Shown here piece after piece: positions 24,688 to 27,259 of a stretch of 27,259 bases of DNA. The stretch covers positions 1-27,259 of the forward strand of contig JADRCO010000740.1 of assembly GCA_021464525.1 (NCBI GenBank), given 5' to 3'. The stretch comes from Rhizophagus sp. LPA8_4_AMF (Eukaryota > Glomeromycota > Glomeromycetes > Glomerales > Glomeraceae). Within the stretch, counting starts at the first letter, position 1. Every line of letters starts with the position of its first letter. A program made the position numbers and the translations under genes. The notes beneath the pieces are model-generated. The model searched no databases, was not told where the DNA came from, and worked only from the letters and a program-made list of their open reading frames with translations.

Positions 24688-25345
24688 TTACTTTACAACT
24701 AATTTAATTTCCAATACTTCCAAAGACCCTCCTCCATACCATTTAAAATTAAAAAATCTATGAAATTCCACTGGGTCACCTAAAAAAGAGAAATTGAACC
24801 ATTAATAAAACCGTTTTATTAAAAAGAAATAAATCAAAGAAAATTACAATACTCACTAAAATCTATGCGTCCAATGATTTGATCACCTAAAAAAAAGAAA
24901 GATTAAAACATCAGTGAAAATATTTCATTAAAAGAATTAAAGTAAAAAAAAGATGTTTTTGATTTCTCTTACCGATATTCCATGCCAAAGACTCGACTGA
25001 CCGTCTAAAAAAAAATTTAAATATAAGAAAACTGTCATTAAAACAAATAACAAATAAAAATAATAGTCCACCTAAATCTAATGCATCCAGATCCGAAGAG
25101 CAAACCGTCTAAAAAGGAAGATAATAAAACATTAAAAAATGTTTCAAATGAAAAAAACAAAAAAATTCAAAGTTTTGCAACAGGCGTTACGAAACTTACC
25201 ATTTCTAATTCTATTACCCAAAAGTTTGAAACTTACAAAAGAAAAGTTAATTGTTAGGTGATGTTTTAATCTTAAAAAAAAAATAAAGTAAAGTTTCACA
25301 ATACTTGCAAAACTTACCATTTCCATTTCTTGAATTTGAAGGAAC
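24688..25345 (-). CDS. candidate 3' part of a microexon gene (6 exons, unknown product)
   Basis: Read on the minus strand, six short exons join in one open frame: 25345-25318 (28 nt), 25231-25200 (32), 25108-25072 (37), 25004-24973 (32), 24886-24857 (30) and 24779-24688 (92, TAA stop). Introns are 67-91 bp with GTAAG, GTGAG or GTGGA donors; acceptors are mostly T-rich TTTAG, except exon 2, which has GTAAG. Together they give 83 codons including the stop, ending WYGGGSLEVLEIKLVVK. Middle exons read GLLFGSGCIRF, RSVESLAWNI and DQIIGRIDF. I do not recognise the protein. Exons 3-6 look like diverged copies of one unit (ACGGTTTGCTCTTCGGATCT, GTGATCAAATCATTGGACGC), starts being 104-118 bp apart. 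Secreted SP7-type effectors of Rhizophagus are known for tandem repeats on small exons; similarity here is only in architecture. The 5' end is not found. Exon choice was guided by frame, so chance cannot be excluded. Confidence 0.4.
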
Positions 25346-25434
25346 CTAAAAAAAGGAAATAAAAAAATAAAAAAGTTAATAAAAGATTCTAATTAAAAAA
25401 AAAAAATCAAAAACAAGAAGGTTTGAAACTTACC

Positions 25435-25635
25435 GAACTCTCCAATTCAAATCAAAAGCCGTGATAGTATACCTATTTATTTGGTAAAGAGTAGCCTATA
25501 AAGGAGTCCAAGGAACCTTCTACAAAAGCTGAAAAGGATTCCAAGTGGCTGACCTTTCAAGTGCTGTCCAACGTCAAAAAAATTGAGACGTTATCCGAAT
25601 TTCAAGCAAAAGAAACCAGATACCTATAAAAAAGA
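25435..25635. other. coding-like segment, strand unclear
   Basis: This 200-bp stretch is less AT-rich than its surroundings. On the plus strand 25501-25629 is open and reads naturally hydrophilic (KESKEPSTKAEKDSKWLT, then FQVLSNVKKIETLSEFQ) to a TAA. On the minus strand it sits between an acceptor-like TTTTTATAG and a donor GTAAGTTTC. The minus frame that joins the downstream microexons has three stops. I cannot decide which strand, if any, is expressed. Confidence 0.3.
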
Positions 25636-25689
25636 ACAATAATTTAAAAACAAAAAAAAATGTTTCTTAGTTTTCAAAACTTACTTCTA

Positions 25690-26215
25690 TGAAATAGAAA
25701 AGAAAGAAGTAGAAGTGAAAGGGAAAAGAGAACGAAAGGAAAGGAAATGGGAAAAAGAAAAGTAAGGGAAAGAGGTGAGTAAGATAAAACGTGAGAAAGA
25801 TAAGAAAGGCAAGCGATAAGTATTTTAAAAAATATGGTGAAAAAGAGTGAAAGACGAAGAAATGAAAAAATGGAAGAAAAGAGTTAAAAAAGAAAAATAA
25901 AAAAAAAGAAATAAAAAACAAAATAAAAAAAAGAAAAAAAAACGTAATAAAAAAAATGAAATAAAAAAATTAAAGATAAAAAAAAATAAATAAAAAATAA
26001 AAAATAGAAATAAAACGAAACTAACAAAAAAATTAAATTAAAAATAAAAAAATGAAATAGAACGAAAGGAAAAAAAAGGGAAGGGCGAAATAGGTTAAAG
26101 AAAAAATGTGAAAAAGAAAAGGGTAAGAGGAGAAGAAAAAGAAGGGTAAATGGGAAAGGGTGAAGAAATATAAAAATTAAATCATTAGAAATAGTGCGCT
26201 AAAAAAATAAAAAAA
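25690..26215. repeat. long polypurine (A/G) tract on plus strand
   Basis: About 500 bp with very few pyrimidines on the plus strand, built of GAAAG, GGAAA, AAAAAT and GAGAAG words. Open frames on the minus strand here (such as 25667-25921) are Phe/Leu/Ser low-complexity artefacts. A second, shorter block lies at 26775-26880. Confidence 0.85.
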
Positions 26216-26244
26216 AGAAAACTAAAAAAAAGGTTTAAACCTAC

Positions 26245-26444
26245 CAAAACTTTCAAAGACCTGAAGTCTAATATGTTTCATTAAAAGTATATTTTCACAG
26301 AATTTCACATCCAAAGAATTGAGGAGAAAACCATCTAAAGAAAGTAAAAAAGAAATTAGTAATTGTTCTTTGAAAGGTGAAATAAAGAAAATTAAAAAAA
26401 AATTATACTCACTAGAATTCCTGTATCCAAAGAACTGAAAGCCA
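26245..26444 (-). repeat. two further microexon-like units, minus strand
   Basis: A 32-nt core (26444-26413, TGGCTTTCAGTTCTTTGGAT, then donor GTGAGT) and a 90-nt core (26334-26245, ATGGTTTTCTCC..., preceded by TTTCTTTAG, followed by GTAGGTTT) start 110 bp apart. They share TTCTTTGGAT with each other and resemble the units at 24.8-25.1 kb. Joined, they stay open: GFQFFGYRNSNG, then FLLNSLDVKFCENI. They could belong to the same gene as the 3' exons, across the polypurine block as a long intron. Further upstream, 26640-26535 has an acceptor and a GTAAGT donor, but its frame does not link cleanly. Confidence 0.4.
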
Positions 26445-26900
26445 CTTAAAAAATAAAAAAACTGAATGTTATTAAAAATCGAATGTTTATAAAAAAATAA
26501 ACTGAAATTTTATTAAAAAAATAATGATACTTACGTTCAAGAAGATATAATTTCTATAATTTATTTTCTGATTTCTTTCATCCAATAATGGCAACTTTAT
26601 TAGCAACTTTTAGAAGGAATAATTTATTTGTTAAGTTAACATTCGGTTGTCTAAAAAAAATAATGAAATATTAATAGCTGTTTCGTTAAATAAATATATA
26701 AATATATAAAAAAAAATTTATTGATTCTTACCTCATCAGTAGCTACCAAAATTTTTTTTTACCAAAAATTATCATGAGAGAGTGGAAAGGATAAGGGAAA
26801 GAAAAAGAATGAGAGAAAGGAAAAAGGGAAACGAAAGAGAGGGAAAGGAAAAAATAAGAAAAAAAAGTAAAAAAAAGTTTTAAAAAAAAGATTATTAGAA
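26445..26900. other. AT-rich and purine-rich spacer
   Basis: It contains the weak exon-like block at 26535-26640 (minus) and a polypurine block at 26775-26880. I see no initiator exon for a minus-strand gene; an ATG at about 26772 on the minus strand soon meets a stop. Confidence 0.4.
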
Positions 26901-26921
26901 TTACACAATTAATTAATATAT

Positions 26922-26958
26922 CACGTGATACACGTGATGCTTAATTTGATATAAATAG
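26922..26958 (+). promoter_or_regulatory. two E-boxes and a TATA box
   Basis: CACGTG occurs at 26922-26927 and 26931-26936, start to start 9 bp, and TATAAATAG at 26950-26958. The order and spacing (E-boxes about 15-25 bp upstream of TATA) suit a compact pol II promoter firing rightward, into the hairpin at 26970-27044. Confidence 0.5.
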
Positions 26959-26969
26959 AGGGCATTTTG

Positions 26970-27044
26970 GGTGAGTGCTAGGAAAAAGGACCAATTAGAC
27001 AATGGATTTCATTGTTTATTTGGTCCTTTTTTCCAGCACTCACC
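26970..27044 (+). ncRNA. 75-nt near-perfect hairpin, possible small-RNA precursor or MITE
   Basis: Arms 26970-27004 (GGTGAGTGCTAGGAAAAAGG...) and 27010-27044 are reverse complements at 31 of 35 positions, with a 5-nt loop. It starts 20 bp after the first base of the TATA box; an AATAAA follows at 27056-27061. Size and shape fit a miRNA-like precursor, but a self-complementary mini-MITE would look the same. A 19-codon frame starts with the ATG at 27002 in the arm (MDFIVYLVLFSSTHLIFLK) and ends at the AATAAA; I do not call it a gene. Confidence 0.4.
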
Positions 27045-27148
27045 TTATTTTTCTGAAATAAATTTTTTTTTTAATTTTTTTTTAATTTAATTAATGGATA
27101 TCATCATAATATTTACCAAAGCATTTATTAAATATTTATGTGTAGCAC

Positions 27149-27173
27149 TTATTGAATACAAGATGCATTGAAA
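27149..27173 (-). repeat. right inverted repeat of a 2.7-kb bracketed region
   Basis: On the minus strand it reads TTTCAATGCATCTTGTATTC, matching 24486-24510 at 22 of 25 positions. Looser similarity continues on both sides for perhaps 80 bp. The rest of 27062-27259 is AT-rich with no gene. Confidence 0.6.
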
Positions 27174-27259
27174 AATTACTTATAAATGTTGACTTAAAGT
27201 ATTAAAAAAAATACTTAAAAAATTAAATATTTAATAAATAATAAAATATAATACTATTT

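Noticed and set aside
25667-25921. 84-codon minus-strand open frame
   Set aside because: Phe/Ser/Leu-only low complexity, the complement of the polypurine block.
27002-27061. 19-residue hydrophobic peptide starting in the hairpin
   Set aside because: Too short, fully within the hairpin and its tail, and it ends on the AATAAA; no downstream exon seen.
24411-27259. Virus-like large element (Polinton or similar) defined by the inverted repeats
   Set aside because: The repeats are short, the interval is only 2.7 kb, and no capsid, polymerase, integrase or similar motif is seen.

Overview
The window looks like nuclear DNA of an arbuscular mycorrhizal fungus (Glomeromycotina), most like Rhizophagus. 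It is very AT-rich. The host genes are cut by many short introns of about 60-100 bp with GTAAG/GTATG donors and T-rich TTTAG acceptors. A class III PI3-kinase and a spliceosomal RBMX2/Ist3 protein are recognisable, and the transposon remnants belong to hAT, LINE and DDE lineages I know from Rhizophagus. Organism and family calls are from memory of the families, not from a search.

Layout. 1-201: right end of a pogo/Tigger-like element with a 48-bp palindrome. About 202-5875: a broken BED-type hAT element (hAT-1). It is interrupted by a 400-bp MITE that itself carries a 227-bp hAT MITE, and by a complete 2790-bp second hAT (hAT-2, 2668-5457) with an 8-bp target duplication. 6360-8386: decayed LINE remnant ending in poly(A), with an ORF1-like part and no visible reverse transcriptase. 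9089-14598: the conserved core, two intact genes head to head over 181 bp: VPS34 on the minus strand (19 exons, 839 codons plus stop) and an RBMX2/Ist3/Cwf29-like gene on the plus strand (5 exons, 363 codons plus stop). 15155-15397: a small unrecognised minus-strand gene, convergent with RBMX2. 15.4-24.4 kb: repeat-rich DNA with foldback MITEs, two tandem exon-intron-like arrays (18.19-18.64 kb plus strand, 19.2-19.55 kb minus strand), a pogo-like MITE and a decayed DDE transposase. 24.4-27.2 kb: a third, larger array of microexon-like units on the minus strand, a long polypurine block, and a compact E-box/TATA/hairpin/AATAAA cluster. Short inverted repeats bracket this last region.

Two themes go beyond plain annotation. 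First, tandem units made of a 24-53 nt exon-like core with its own donor, branch-site-like motif and acceptor occur three times in the right half. One of them reads as a coherent 83-codon spliced tail. Second, the stops that break the DNA transposons and the LINE fall mostly where the family has Gln, Arg or Trp. That is what C-to-T change at CAA, CAG, CGA and TGG codons would give, while the adjacent host genes are clean. It looks like a RIP-like or methylation-deamination footprint.

VPS34 makes PI3P on endosomal and autophagic membranes. RBMX2/Ist3 acts in the U2 snRNP/RES complex at spliceosome activation. They share a promoter region but not a pathway.
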